NCBI GenBank assembly: GCA_016719855.1 | Contig: JADJYH010000001.1 | Span: 186,001 to 250,000 of the forward strand | Direction of reading: 5' to 3' | From: Saprospiraceae bacterium | GTDB lineage: Bacteria > Bacteroidota > Bacteroidia > Chitinophagales > Saprospiraceae | DNA length: 64,000 bases | Part shown: piece by piece, positions 37,191 through 46,011 of the stretch | Layout of the letters: each line of letters opens with the position of its first letter | Numbering within the stretch: the stretch's first letter is position 1 | Notes under the pieces: generated by a model | What the model was told of the DNA's origin: nothing | The model's input: the letters and a program-made list of their open reading frames with translations, nothing else | The model's database searches: none | Position numbers and translations under genes: made by a program

Positions 37191-38820
37191 TTGAATTTTC
37201 TTTTAAAAAATCTTGAGCACGAACTCAGCGACCAGCACTTGGTGGTCGGGGAGAAACTGTGGGAAGAGGGCAAGGTGACAAAGCTTTTTGAAAACGAACA
37301 CCACCTCTGGATTGCAAGCGTGGACGGCTTCGAGGTGGAGATGCAGATTAGCCCGTCGAAGGTGAAAGCCTGCTCCTGCGAGTGCGATGAGTTTGAGCGG
37401 GAACGAATGTGCGGCCATGTGGCGGCGGGTCTGTTGAACCTGCGGCGCAAGCTCTCAGAAACGGTGCGGGAACCTCGCCAAGACCAGCGAACCAAGACTT
37501 TTTCCCACCAAAAGCTCACGGTCAACGCGATACTCGACAGCGTGACTCAGGATGAGCTGGGCGCTTTTGTCCGCAATTTTGCCAGAACGAACAAGCAATT
37601 TTCATTGGCCCTCCGGGCAAAGTTTGCCGCAAAAGTGACACTTGCCGACAACCGGGAAAAGTTCGGGCTGCTGCTCGATGCTGCCATCCAGTCATACCGC
37701 AAGGCAAACGACCGCATCAGCGTGGTGGGTGTCAGGCAGCTACAAAAAATGCTCGAAGAACTGCTTGGCCAGGCCGACGATGCGACCGCACTGGAACATT
37801 TTGCGGAGGCTTGGGCCATATTGGCAGCTATTATTGGTCGGTTTTCGCCAATCATGAAAAAGCTCGAAGGCGACGACCCCGCACTCCGTGACCAGTTGCA
37901 GATGGCCTTCGGCAAGATTTCGCATTTGGTCAGCTTACCCATTCCTCCCGATTTGCAGGAAGAAATCAGCCAGTTTTGTGAAGCGGAGTTCAGCCGCCCT
38001 TCCTACCGACTGAACGGTTTCTCGGGGCAACTGCTCGAAACCTGGGCAGCGATATCGAAGGACGACGAAGCGGCTCGACAAGTGCTGCAAGCCATTGACC
38101 ATGAACTGGAAAAAGAGATGCTCGAAGCCAACTACCGCTCCCAACTACTCCTGGTAAAACTCGACTTACTTGATATGCCCGGCCTGAAACCTGAGGCCAA
38201 AGTTTTCACGCTTGAATGCCTCTCAGCACCCCAAAAAACTAATGCAGGTGGTGGATGCTGTAGAACCGTCCGGTGATTTTCGAAGGATAAAACCACTGGT
38301 GGAAAAGGGAAGCCGCCTCATCAACGATTTGAAAATAAAATCCAAGCTGGAAGCTATCCGGCTACAAATAGCACAGGCAGAGGGCCAGGCGGACGTCATC
38401 ACCGTCATTTCACGGCAGAAATTTCTCGAAACCCAGGACTTTGAGTTTTACAATAAATGCCAAGAAAACCACAAGGGCAATTGGGAGTCTTTTGTCAAAT
38501 CCCTGCTGGCCGACCTCGTGCGCCGCTACGATTACCGCCAGAACTTCCCGACCATCGCCCACATCCTTGGCCGGGAAGGCAAGCTGGATGAACTGCTTGG
38601 ATTGCTGGACGAGCAGCAGTCGCTGGACTTGCTCGGCCAGTTCGACCATTACCTCCTGAAAAAGAAACCCGAAGCAGTCTTCAACCTTTACGAAAAACTG
38701 TTAAAACACTTTCTCGCAGACCACCTCGGCCTCAAGGCATCCAAAAGGCTCCGTGCAGTGTTGAACCACCTGCACAAACAAGGTGCTGGTGCAATGGCTG
38801 AAAACTTTTTCGGCGATTAA
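37191..38820 (+). CDS. SWIM zinc finger protein (frameshifted as read)
   Basis: About 542 residues. The SWIM motif CxC...CxH is KACSCECDEFERERMCGHVA in the N-terminal quarter; the rest is a helical repeat region. SWIM fingers bind DNA or protein; Bacteroidota relatives lie next to helicases, but none is here. No ATG fits: the plus-strand promoter ends near 37150, and TTG at 37191 (LNFLLKNLEHELSDQHLVVG) is the best start. The frame breaks between about 38205 and 38240, where CCCCAAAAAA is a likely error site, and resumes with KKLMQVVDAVEPSGDF. Confidence 0.75.
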
Positions 38821-39110
38821 ATCAGCGTTTCCCAAGCGCAGGTTTTATATGGAAGAAGTAGAATCTATTGGAGGAATATGAGGGCTAGAGACCAAGAGCG
38901 CGTTGACGCTGGTTGTTGCTACTCAGCGATTAACGATGATTAACGATTGAGACACCTTTAATGCGGTGTCCACGACAATTGAATAAGTTTAGTGAAAAAG
39001 CTTCCTTCGGAGAGGTCTTCAGCTGTAAAGACATAGGAAGCTGGCAATTTTTTTTCCGTGGGCATCTCAAGTTTGATGCTGTTGGTGAAGTAACCGAGTA
39101 TTGTTACCGT
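38821..39110. other. Intergenic stretch with a possible gene remnant
   Basis: No clear gene. On the minus strand, 38958-39108 reads open as GYFTNSIKLEMPTEKKLPAS then YVFTAEDLSEGSFFTKLIQL, ending at TAA 38958-38960; it looks protein-like but has no proper start and would run back into the tRNA gene. A hairpin GACACC/GGTGTC spans its stop (38951-38970). Confidence 0.35.
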
Positions 39111-39149
39111 CACTCCAAAAACCCTAGCAAATGCTAGTGTTTTGGAGTG
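39111..39149. terminator. Long hairpin downstream of tRNA-Leu(CAG)
   Basis: CACTCCAAAA pairs with TTTTGGAGTG and the inner CTAGCA with TGCTAG, with one mismatch between and a 2-base loop. It lies four bases after the tRNA 3' end on the minus strand, and could be a terminator or processing signal. Confidence 0.6.
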
Positions 39150-39153
39150 ATAG

Positions 39154-39237
39154 TGCCGAAAGAGGGACTCGAACCCTCACGCCCGTGAAGACACACGCCC
39201 CTGAAACGTGCGCGTCTACCAATTCCGCCATTTCGGC
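39154..39237 (-). tRNA. tRNA-Leu (anticodon CAG)
   Basis: 84-base class II tRNA. On the minus strand the acceptor GCCGAAA pairs with TTTCGGC before discriminator A; the D-arm is GGCGGAATTGGTAGAC; the anticodon loop TTCAGGG gives CAG; there is a long variable arm (GTCTTCACGGGC) and the T-arm GGTTCGAGTCC. CCA is not encoded. All class II Leu features are present. Confidence 0.95.
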
Positions 39238-39300
39238 TTTCAAAAGGGGTTGATTGATTGGATGACTTGGAATGAATTTTGCCATGATGTGATTGTCAGA

Positions 39301-39338
39301 ATAATATCTCAATAACTCAATACCCCAATAACTCAATT
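39301..39338. repeat. Word repeat (ATAACTCAATA type)
   Basis: Three copies of an 11-18 base unit built from TCAATAACTCAATACCCC lie between the two tRNA-Leu genes. The words resemble the right half of the repeat at 40037-40130. Confidence 0.5.
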
Positions 39339-39340
39339 CG

Positions 39341-39423
39341 TACCGAAGGTGGGACTCGAACCCACACGTAGTTGCCTACACTGGATTTTGAATCCAGCGC
39401 GTCTACCATTCCGCCACTTCGGC
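39341..39423 (-). tRNA. tRNA-Leu (anticodon CAA)
   Basis: 83-base class II tRNA. The anticodon stem CTGGA/TCCAG encloses loop TTCAAAA with anticodon CAA; the variable arm is long (TGTAGGCAACTACG) and the T-arm is GGTTCGAGTCC. The acceptor GCCGAAG pairs with CTTCGGT, so the first pair is G-U where its neighbour has G-C. CCA is not encoded. Tandem with tRNA-Leu(CAG), probably one transcript. Confidence 0.94.
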
Positions 39424-39493
39424 TTACACTTGTTGTTGCAAAACGCTGATTGTCAGTCAATTAAGGTGGAAATAAAAATAGTGGGTACTCCAA

Positions 39494-40030
39494 TCAGCGC
39501 ACTTCCTTTGAAGCGGGTGCAAATTTATTCAAATTTTCCTTTATTCTCCAAAGGTATCTTCTTTTTAAAAAAAAATCTACCACAGGTGCCAGCGATTCGG
39601 ATGGCGTGACGCCATCCACATAGCTTTCCATCACAGGCTGCACAGCGGCTAAGAGCGAAGTTTCGAGTTCCGTGGCATCCTGAATTGCTTTTTGGTACAT
39701 GGCCTCATCGAAGTCGAACTCCAGTTCCATGATGGCTTCGTTGACGTCCATCATTTCCAAAAGGAATTCCTGCGGGATTTCGTGCTTGTTTTCTTCCAGC
39801 ATTCCTTTCAACTCCAGGATGTATTTCAAGCGTTTGTCGAAATCGGCCAGCACTTGGTACGCCTCGTTGTTGTGCGTGGATTGGCTCTCTGTTTCCGCCT
39901 GTTTCTCTGCCTCCGCCAGTGTATGAAAATCAGGGTGAAAAAGCTTGCTGTTCTTCAAGTACCGCTGCTTCAAGTCCACCAAATCCGGGTAAAACGAGAC
40001 GGGTATGTTGAAAAATTCGAAGTGGTTCAT
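39494..40030 (-). CDS. hscB: Fe-S cluster co-chaperone HscB (J-domain protein)
   Basis: 178 residues. The N-terminal J domain has the HPD motif at 32-34 (LFHPDFHTLAEAEKQ). The C-terminal three-helix HscB oligomerisation/IscU-binding domain contains EFLLEMMDVNEAIMELEFD. It stimulates HscA and binds IscU for cluster transfer. HscA is not adjacent and the isc genes lie 16 kb away. Downstream of rseP on the same strand, across a repeat-filled gap. Confidence 0.9.
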   Translation of the reverse strand: MNHFEFFNIPVSFYPDLVDLKQRYLKNSKLFHPDFHTLAEAEKQAETESQSTHNNEAYQVLADFDKRLKYILELKGMLEENKHEIPQEFLLEMMDVNEAIMELEFDFDEAMYQKAIQDATELETSLLAAVQPVMESYVDGVTPSESLAPVVDFFLKRRYLWRIKENLNKFAPASKEVR

Positions 40031-40036
40031 TATGAA

Positions 40037-40130
40037 ATAGGTATTGGTTTATTGGGTTACTGGGATATTGGGGTATTGGGGTATTGGGGCAAACAATATC
40101 TCAATATCCCAATATCCCAATAACCTACCC
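40037..40130. repeat. Word repeat forming a long imperfect hairpin
   Basis: Left half: TTATTGGGTTACTGGGATAT and repeated GGGGTATT words; right half: ATATCTCAATATCCCAATAT and CCCAATAACC. The halves are complementary. It sits between rseP and hscB. Confidence 0.7.
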
Positions 40131-40131
40131 C

Positions 40132-41511
40132 CTAAAACAACCTCGAAATATCAAGTCCCAAGGCGAAGACCATCAAAGCGATGAGGATGACGAAGCCTAT
40201 CATGGTGGCAATTTCCATGAACTTGTCGCTCGGTTTTTTGCCGGTCAGCACCTCGAACAACAGGAACACTACGTGGCCGCCGTCGAGGGCGGGTATTGGA
40301 AGCAGATTGATGAAGGCCAAAACGAGCGAAAGCATGGCGGTCAGGTTCCAGAACGATTGCCAGTCCCATTTTGGCGAGAACATACCGCCGATGGTGATGA
40401 AGCTGCCGAGGCTTTCCGTTACTTTGAGGTCCCCGGAGAACATTTTTCCATAGGCTTTCATTTGAGTGCCAAGGAAATGTCCGACCCGGTTCCAGCCAGC
40501 CGAAAATGAGCCAAGCAGCGTGTAGTCCTGTTGCTCCAGGGTGTAGAATTTTTTCAAATCACCTACAATGGCTGCCCCAATCCTACCCTGCTCGTCCGAC
40601 CTAACAGTGAGGTTGAGTGTATCCTTATTATCACGAAGTACTTGAACCTGAAGGTCCGTGTCCTTCAGTCTTTCTTTCGTCAATTTGTCATAAAATTCCT
40701 CAAAATAGGCGGTTGGTTGACCGTTCAGACCAATGATTTGGTCTCCCACTTGGATGCCAGCCTTTTCAGCAGGTGACTTTTCACATTTTTTCCAGAAAAG
40801 CATCCCCGTGCAGTATTCCCCAAAACCATCCACCCTGAACGGCCTTCTCAGGCCAAAGAGCGACACATCTTTGTTTTTGTTGAGGGAAAGGAATTCGGCT
40901 ACCTCATTTGAGATTTCGAGCTTTATGGGCTGACCGTTTCGTTCCACGGTGAGCGTCCTTGCACCGTCAATCACAATTCGGCTCTTGACCATGCCTGGGC
41001 TAAAGCGTTCGAGCTGATAGGTGTCCACCGCCACGACCTGGTCGCCTGGCTGTATTCCGATGACGAGACCCAAGGAGTCGGGATGGACGCCATTGGTAAC
41101 GTTTTTGGTTGGAAGGTATTCCTCGCCCCAAGTCCAGAAAATCATGGAATAAATCAAGAAGCCTAGGATGAAGTTGACCGTTACGCCACCAAGCATGATG
41201 ATGAGGCGCTGCCAAGCTGGCTTCGAACGGAATTCCCAAGGTTGTGGTGGTTCTTTCATCTGCTCGGTATCGAAGCTTTCGTCCACCATACCAGCTATTT
41301 TGACGTAGCCGCCTAGCGGGAGCCAGCCGATGCCGTATTCGGTTTCCCCAATTTTCTTTTTGAAAAGCTCAAAATAGGGGTCGAAGAAAAGGTAGAACTT
41401 TTCAACCCTTGTCTTGAACCATTTTGCGGGCAGAAAGTGGCCGAGTTCGTGCAGCACTATCAGAATAGAGAGGCTTAAAATCAACTGCCCAACCTTGATG
41501 AGAATTTCCAT
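40132..41511 (-). CDS. rseP: RIP metalloprotease RseP (site-2 protease)
   Basis: Zinc intramembrane protease, 459 residues. The HExxH motif HELGH (21-25) lies in the first transmembrane helix; a tandem PDZ region follows (SPAEKAGIQVGDQIIGLNGQ in the second); the second zinc ligand motif is IPALDGGHVVF near the C-terminus. It cleaves membrane-bound anti-sigma factors or signal peptide remnants. The family's RseP/DXR neighbourhood (dxr, cdsA, frr) is not seen; hscB is downstream. A TACTTTTG word lies 70-80 bases upstream. Confidence 0.94.
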   Translation of the reverse strand: MEILIKVGQLILSLSILIVLHELGHFLPAKWFKTRVEKFYLFFDPYFELFKKKIGETEYGIGWLPLGGYVKIAGMVDESFDTEQMKEPPQPWEFRSKPAWQRLIIMLGGVTVNFILGFLIYSMIFWTWGEEYLPTKNVTNGVHPDSLGLVIGIQPGDQVVAVDTYQLERFSPGMVKSRIVIDGARTLTVERNGQPIKLEISNEVAEFLSLNKNKDVSLFGLRRPFRVDGFGEYCTGMLFWKKCEKSPAEKAGIQVGDQIIGLNGQPTAYFEEFYDKLTKERLKDTDLQVQVLRDNKDTLNLTVRSDEQGRIGAAIVGDLKKFYTLEQQDYTLLGSFSAGWNRVGHFLGTQMKAYGKMFSGDLKVTESLGSFITIGGMFSPKWDWQSFWNLTAMLSLVLAFINLLPIPALDGGHVVFLLFEVLTGKKPSDKFMEIATMIGFVILIALMVFALGLDISRLF

Positions 41512-41584
41512 ATTTCGAGTCTAAATTTTGGAGAAATGCGGGGATTGATTACCCCCGATTGCATGCCCCTTTTTTTATGAAGCG

Positions 41585-41592
41585 CAAAAGTA
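41585..41592 (-). promoter_or_regulatory. Candidate -7 promoter element of rseP
   Basis: The minus strand reads TACTTTTG, matching TAnnTTTG, 73 bases upstream of the ATG. No -33 TTTG is seen. Confidence 0.4.
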
Positions 41593-41741
41593 AGTGGATT
41601 TCCCCTTTTGACGACATTTTTCGTGGAGAGAACAAATGGAGGTTAGGAAAGTTGGTAGAGCTTGTTTCACCCAAGGGTTGGCTGCCTCGAACAATTGCCT
41701 TGGCAGTATATTAAAACACCATCAAACATGGTTGGTAATGC

Positions 41742-41749
41742 TATTTTTG
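41742..41749 (+). promoter_or_regulatory. Candidate -7 promoter element at a leaderless start (rsmE)
   Basis: TATTTTTG, then four bases (CTGC) and the ATG. In Bacteroidota promoters transcription starts a few bases after this word, so the mRNA may begin at or next to the start codon. Confidence 0.4.
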
Positions 41750-41753
41750 CTGC

Positions 41754-42464
41754 ATGATATTATTCTACTGCAACGACATCCAGGACGATTTTGCAAATTT
41801 CTCCGAGGAAGAATCCAAGCACTGTACGCAGGTCTTGCGGAAGAAACCGGGCGATACGGTACATTTCATTGATGGGCTTGGGCATTGGTACGAAGGTCAA
41901 ATCACAGAGGCCAGCAAGCGGCAGGTCGTTGTGAAAATATCGGCCAAGCATGTTGGCACCGACCACACCACCTTCCGGTTGCACATGGCGGTTGCACCGC
42001 TCAAGAACATGGATCGCTTCGAGTGGTTCCTGGAAAAAGCCACTGAAATCGGCGTTGACGAAATAACGCCACTCCTCACCAAGCACACCGAGCGCAGCAA
42101 GTTGCGTTACGACCGTCTCGAAAAAATCATCCTCTCTGCCGCCAAACAGTGCCTTCGCACCCGTTTGCCCATCTTGAACGAACTCGTTGATTTTGAGGAT
42201 TTTATAAAAAATTTTGAAACCAAGACGCCCGGTGCTCGTTTTATTCCACATTGCCATGTTGCAAATTTGCCCCACCTAAAAAACAACTGTCCGGCAGGTT
42301 CGGACGTTACGATACTCGTCGGGCCGGAGGGCGATTTTTCTGAGGCCGAAGTACAACAAGCAACGGCACGTGGTTTCAAGGAAGTCGGTCTAGGCGCCAA
42401 CCGGCTCAGGACGGAAACGGCAGGAATTGTGGCATGCCATACGGTTCATTTAGTCAATATTTAA
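41754..42464 (+). CDS. rsmE: 16S rRNA (uracil(1498)-N(3))-methyltransferase
   Basis: SPOUT methyltransferase for m3U1498 in 16S rRNA, 236 residues. An N-terminal PUA-like domain (SKHCTQVLRKKPGDTVHFID) is followed by the knot domain with TILVGPEGDFSEAEVQQATA and the final GANRLRTETAGIVACHTV motif, both diagnostic. It lies six bases ahead of the DUF4159 gene, so the two form an operon. A TATTTTTG word four bases before the ATG suggests a leaderless message. Confidence 0.94.
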   Translation: MILFYCNDIQDDFANFSEEESKHCTQVLRKKPGDTVHFIDGLGHWYEGQITEASKRQVVVKISAKHVGTDHTTFRLHMAVAPLKNMDRFEWFLEKATEIGVDEITPLLTKHTERSKLRYDRLEKIILSAAKQCLRTRLPILNELVDFEDFIKNFETKTPGARFIPHCHVANLPHLKNNCPAGSDVTILVGPEGDFSEAEVQQATARGFKEVGLGANRLRTETAGIVACHTVHLVNI

Positions 42465-42470
42465 CAAGCA

Positions 42471-43120
42471 ATGAAAATCTTATCACTGGTACTTTTATCG
42501 CTCATTGGTTTTTTCCTTCGGAAAATGCGCCCAACAAATTGGCGCTGTTGAAGTACAACGGCGGCGGCGACTGGTACGCCAACCCCACCTCGCTGACCAA
42601 CTTGACCCGCTTCTGCAACGAACAACTTGGCACTGACCTTGACCCAGACTATGCCACCGTGGAGTCTGGCAGCGTCGAGCTATTCAACTACCCCTTCGTA
42701 CACATGACTGGCCACGGCAACGTCGTCTTTTCCGATGCCGAGGCAGAAAACATGCGCAATTACCTGATAGGCGGCGGCTTTTTGCACATTGACGACAACT
42801 ACGGTATTGACCCGTTCGTGCGGCCCGCCATGAAAAAGGTGTTCCCTGAATTGCAGTTCATCGAGCTGCCATACAACCACCCTGTTTACCATCAAAAATT
42901 TGAGTTCAAAAATGGTCTGCCAAAAATCCACAAGCACGACGACAAGCCCTCACAGGGATTTGGACTGTTCTGGGAAGGCCGACTGGTTTGCTTTTACAGT
43001 TATGAGTGCGACCTCGGCGATGGTTGGGAAGACCCCTCCGTCCACAACGACCCAGAAGAAAAACGACAACAGGCACTGAAAATGGGAGCGAACTTGGTGC
43101 AGTTTGTTTTTCAGCAGTGA
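42471..43120 (+). CDS. DUF4159 domain protein (frameshifted as read)
   Basis: Predicted exported protein of about 216 residues. Main features: LALLKYNGGGDWYANPTSL, VHMTGHGNVVFSDAEAENMR and GGGFLHIDDNYGIDPFVRPA, all typical of DUF4159, which has a glutamine-amidotransferase-like fold of unknown role. The ATG at 42471 begins a signal peptide MKILSLVLLSLIGFF, which joins the body only if the T run at about 42507-42512 has one more base. As read the body is open instead from an ATG at 42434 inside rsmE. It follows rsmE by six bases and converges with yidD. Confidence 0.82.
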
Positions 43121-43363
43121 TGGTGGTCGTGCCGCATCTTTTTTGGGCACCGGATCGTAGCCGCCGGGCGACCACGGATGGCAGCTTGCCAATCGTTTCA
43201 GCCCCATCCATATGCCCTTGAAAGCGCCCCATTCTTGAATGGCGTCTATGGTGTATTGAGAGCAGGTTGGATAGTAGCGGCAGGATGCCGGGGTAAGTGG
43301 CGAAATGACCCGCTGGTAAAATCGGACAGGCAGAATGAAGATGTATTTGAGAATTTTAACCAT
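42950..43363 (-). CDS. yidD: Membrane protein insertion efficiency factor YidD
   Basis: Small membrane-associated helper of YidC/Sec insertion. LPVRFYQRVISPLTPASCRY then YPTCSQYTIDAIQEWG and RLASCHPWSPGGYDPVPKK are diagnostic, with three conserved cysteines. The start MVKILKYIFILP is at 43363. As read, the frame runs 170 bases antisense into the DUF4159 gene. If the run of six A (minus strand, 43139-43144) has one base too many, the protein instead ends KKMRHDHHHC with a stop at 43111-43113, giving about 83 residues, the normal length. I favour that. Confidence 0.85.
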   Translation of the reverse strand: MVKILKYIFILPVRFYQRVISPLTPASCRYYPTCSQYTIDAIQEWGAFKGIWMGLKRLASCHPWSPGGYDPVPKKDAARPPSLLKNKLHQVRSHFQCLLSFFFWVVVDGGVFPTIAEVALITVKANQSAFPEQSKSL

Positions 43364-43503
43364 CGCTGGATAAGGTGTTAACTCCCGTTTAACCGAATTC
43401 AAGGGGCATTAACAGCGGTTTTGATAAAAATAAATTCAATTTTGCGCGACAAATGCCCCGGCTTTCTGTGGATATTTTCAAGAAATAGAATTTAAATCAC
43501 GGC

Positions 43504-43511
43504 TAATTTTG
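43504..43511 (+). promoter_or_regulatory. Candidate -7 promoter element of DUF1599-BT_3928
   Basis: TAATTTTG matches TAnnTTTG, 73 bases upstream of the GTG start. No clear -33 box. Confidence 0.35.
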
Positions 43512-43584
43512 CCTTGAACAAGAAAAGTGACTGGAAGGTTGTCCAAAGTTATTCGCAACACCACTTTTCAAAGCAAACAATCAA

Positions 43585-44124
43585 GTGGAAAAGACCTTGA
43601 CACAATACGACGCCGTGGTGAAACGGTGCCAGGACATTTTCCTGAAAAAAACCCACGATTACGGCACGGCTTGGCGCATCCTGCGCCCCTCCTCGCTGAC
43701 CGACCAGCTTTTCATCAAGGCAAAACGCATCCGCAGCATTGACGAAAAATCGAGGCAAATGGTGGAAGATTCCATTGAAGGTGACTTCATGGGCTTGGTC
43801 AACTACGCTTACATGGCGCTCATCCAGCTCGAACTTGGTGAGGAGGATGAACTGGAACTTTCGCCCGAACAAGCTCAGGTTCTCTATGAAAAGCAGGTGG
43901 AAATTGTGCGCAACCTAATGATCGCCAAAAACCACGACTACGGCGAAGCTTGGCGTGACATGCGCATCAGCTCTATCACCGATCTGATTTTGATGAAAAT
44001 TCTGCGCATCCGCCAAATCGAGGACAATCGGGGCGAGACATTGATTTCGGAAGGACTGGACGCCAATTATGCCGACATTGCCAACTATGCTATTTTTGCA
44101 CTGATTCTTTTATCGGAAAGTTAG
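43585..44124 (+). CDS. DUF1599 domain protein (two repeats)
   Basis: 179 residues made of two copies of a DUF1599 unit: KTHDYGTAWRILRPSSLTDQ matches KNHDYGEAWRDMRISSITDL, and IKAKRIRSIDEKS matches MKILRIRQIEDNRGE. DUF1599 is also called nucleotide-modification-associated domain 1; the biochemical role is unproved. The GTG at 43585 gives MEKTLTQYDAVV. A BT_3928-like membrane protein follows, a common neighbour in Bacteroidota, usually together with tpiA, which is absent here. Confidence 0.85.
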   Translation: MEKTLTQYDAVVKRCQDIFLKKTHDYGTAWRILRPSSLTDQLFIKAKRIRSIDEKSRQMVEDSIEGDFMGLVNYAYMALIQLELGEEDELELSPEQAQVLYEKQVEIVRNLMIAKNHDYGEAWRDMRISSITDLILMKILRIRQIEDNRGETLISEGLDANYADIANYAIFALILLSES

Positions 44125-44270
44125 GATTTTGGGGTGTTGGCAGTGCCTGCAAAACTCCAAATTGCCGTCAAAGCTTCTCAAATTGATTTTTTCATTGGGT
44201 GGATGCGATTTAGGGTGTTTGCAGGGATTGCCCAAAACGCCAACTCGCTAAACAACCAAAACGCTGTTTT

Positions 44271-45776
44271 ATGACAATTTATACCCTTTTACTCTACATC
44301 GGCATCGCAGCAGCGGTATTAACTGCGCTCACGGGCTTCGTTTTCAAGGTCCAAAAAAGTTGGCTGATGACCTATCTCCAGCATTTTTGCGGCTCGCTGT
44401 TCGTCTTTTCAGGATTCGTCAAGGCAGTTGACCCGCTTGGCACAGCCTTTAAAATGGAGCAATATTTTGCCGAGTTCTACTACACTTTAGGGGAAACAGC
44501 ATTGAAGCCCATCGCCCCAATGTTCCCTTGGCTTTCTGAGCAATCGGTCATTTTTTCATTGGGAATGATTGTTTTCGAGATAGCACTTGGCGTCATGCTG
44601 ATTTTGGCCTATCGGCCAAAGCTGACGAGCTGGCTTTTTCTGTTGTTGGTGACATTTTTCACGGGGCTAACAGGCTACACCTACCTTACGGGCTACGTGC
44701 CGTCAGGTGCAAACTTCTTTGAATTTGGCAAATGGGGTGCCTACGTCAAGACCAATATGCGGGTCACCGATTGTGGCTGCTTTGGCGACTTCTTGAAACT
44801 GAAGCCCAAAGTCAGTTTCATGAAAGATGTTTTCCTGCTCCTGCCCGCACTTTACTTTGTTTTTAGGCATAAAGACATGCACGAACATTTCACGCTCGGC
44901 GTTCGCCGCTGGCTGGTTTTGTTGGTGGCGATTGGCATTGCCGCATTCAGCATTTACAACACTTTCATGAACGAGCCAGTGATCGATTTCCGCCCATTCC
45001 GTGCGGGCGTTGACGTGCGGGCGCAGCGCGAAAAGGAGGCAGCCGAAGAAGCGGCAGCTTATAAAGTTTTGGCCTATAAAATGAAGGGCAAATCGAGCGG
45101 CCAAACAATCACCGTACCTTACGAACAGTACATGAAAGAGTACGAAAAATACCCAGAAGCCGAATGGGAAATGGAGCAAGTAAAGGCCAATGCCGACTAC
45201 GAACACTCCAAAATCAGCGAGTTTGAAATCACCGCCCCCGACGGCTCCAACATGACGGATGCCCTGCTGCAAGATTCAGGATACTTCCTGATGGTGGTGG
45301 CCTACAAGCTGAAAGAAGCTGGGAAAGAAATCAAAACGACAACGGTAAACGATACGACTTACGTCACCGATTCTATCAAAATTGAAGGCACCGATTCCAT
45401 GCAGTTTGTGCAGCGAGTTGAGTCGGTTAACCCAAAAGAGGTGAAGGAAGAAATTGTCGATTTCGATCCAGAATACATGGACCGATTCGTCAAAATCATC
45501 AACCCGGTGATCAATGCTGCCAAAGGTACTGGCGTCAAATTTTTTGCAGCCACCGCCCCCAATGACCCAGCGGTTATCGCCCGTTTCAAGGAGCAAACAG
45601 GAAGCGACTACCCGTTCTTCACCGCCGACGATTTGTTGTTGAAGACGATTCAGCGCTCCAACCCAGGCATTGTGCTTTGGAAGGATGGGAAAATCCTTGC
45701 CAAATGGCACTACGAGGACATGCCAAGTTTCGAGCAAATGAAGGCGCAGTACATCAAATTGACGCCTAAAAACTGA
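44271..45776 (+). CDS. BT_3928 family protein (DoxX/MauE-like membrane domain plus C-terminal domain)
   Basis: 501 residues. Residues 1-240 hold about five membrane helices of the DoxX/MauE type, with RVTDCGCFGDFLKLKP (CGCFGD motif), seen in proteins linked to disulfide or quinone chemistry. The C-terminal soluble half (about 260-500) contains KFFAATAPNDPAVIARFKEQ and PGIVLWKDGKILAKWHYEDM, thioredoxin-like in outline. Function not established. It follows DUF1599 after 146 bases and ends at a strong terminator. Confidence 0.85.
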   Translation: MTIYTLLLYIGIAAAVLTALTGFVFKVQKSWLMTYLQHFCGSLFVFSGFVKAVDPLGTAFKMEQYFAEFYYTLGETALKPIAPMFPWLSEQSVIFSLGMIVFEIALGVMLILAYRPKLTSWLFLLLVTFFTGLTGYTYLTGYVPSGANFFEFGKWGAYVKTNMRVTDCGCFGDFLKLKPKVSFMKDVFLLLPALYFVFRHKDMHEHFTLGVRRWLVLLVAIGIAAFSIYNTFMNEPVIDFRPFRAGVDVRAQREKEAAEEAAAYKVLAYKMKGKSSGQTITVPYEQYMKEYEKYPEAEWEMEQVKANADYEHSKISEFEITAPDGSNMTDALLQDSGYFLMVVAYKLKEAGKEIKTTTVNDTTYVTDSIKIEGTDSMQFVQRVESVNPKEVKEEIVDFDPEYMDRFVKIINPVINAAKGTGVKFFAATAPNDPAVIARFKEQTGSDYPFFTADDLLLKTIQRSNPGIVLWKDGKILAKWHYEDMPSFEQMKAQYIKLTPKN

Positions 45777-45785
45777 TAATTTTGA

Positions 45786-45841
45786 GGCCATGTGGTGCCG
45801 TGCTGGACATCAATCATTTGCACCACATGGCCATTGTTTTT
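45786..45841 (+). terminator. Rho-independent terminator after the BT_3928 gene
   Basis: GGCCATGTGGTGC (45786-45798) is the exact complement of GCACCACATGGCC (45820-45832), followed by ATTGTTTTT. Confidence 0.88.
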
Positions 45842-46011
45842 GCAAGGGAAGGAGAAGTTTCCTGATCCGTTTTTAAAAAACCCCTTTCTTTGCACCTAGT
45901 TAATCGCAAAACCGGAAATTACCTCGCTTGCTTAGGTTTGAAATTTTGAAGAGGATTTTGGGCTAAAAGATGCCCGGAAAAGCTATGGCAAGGGAGGTTT
46001 GAAATCAAATT

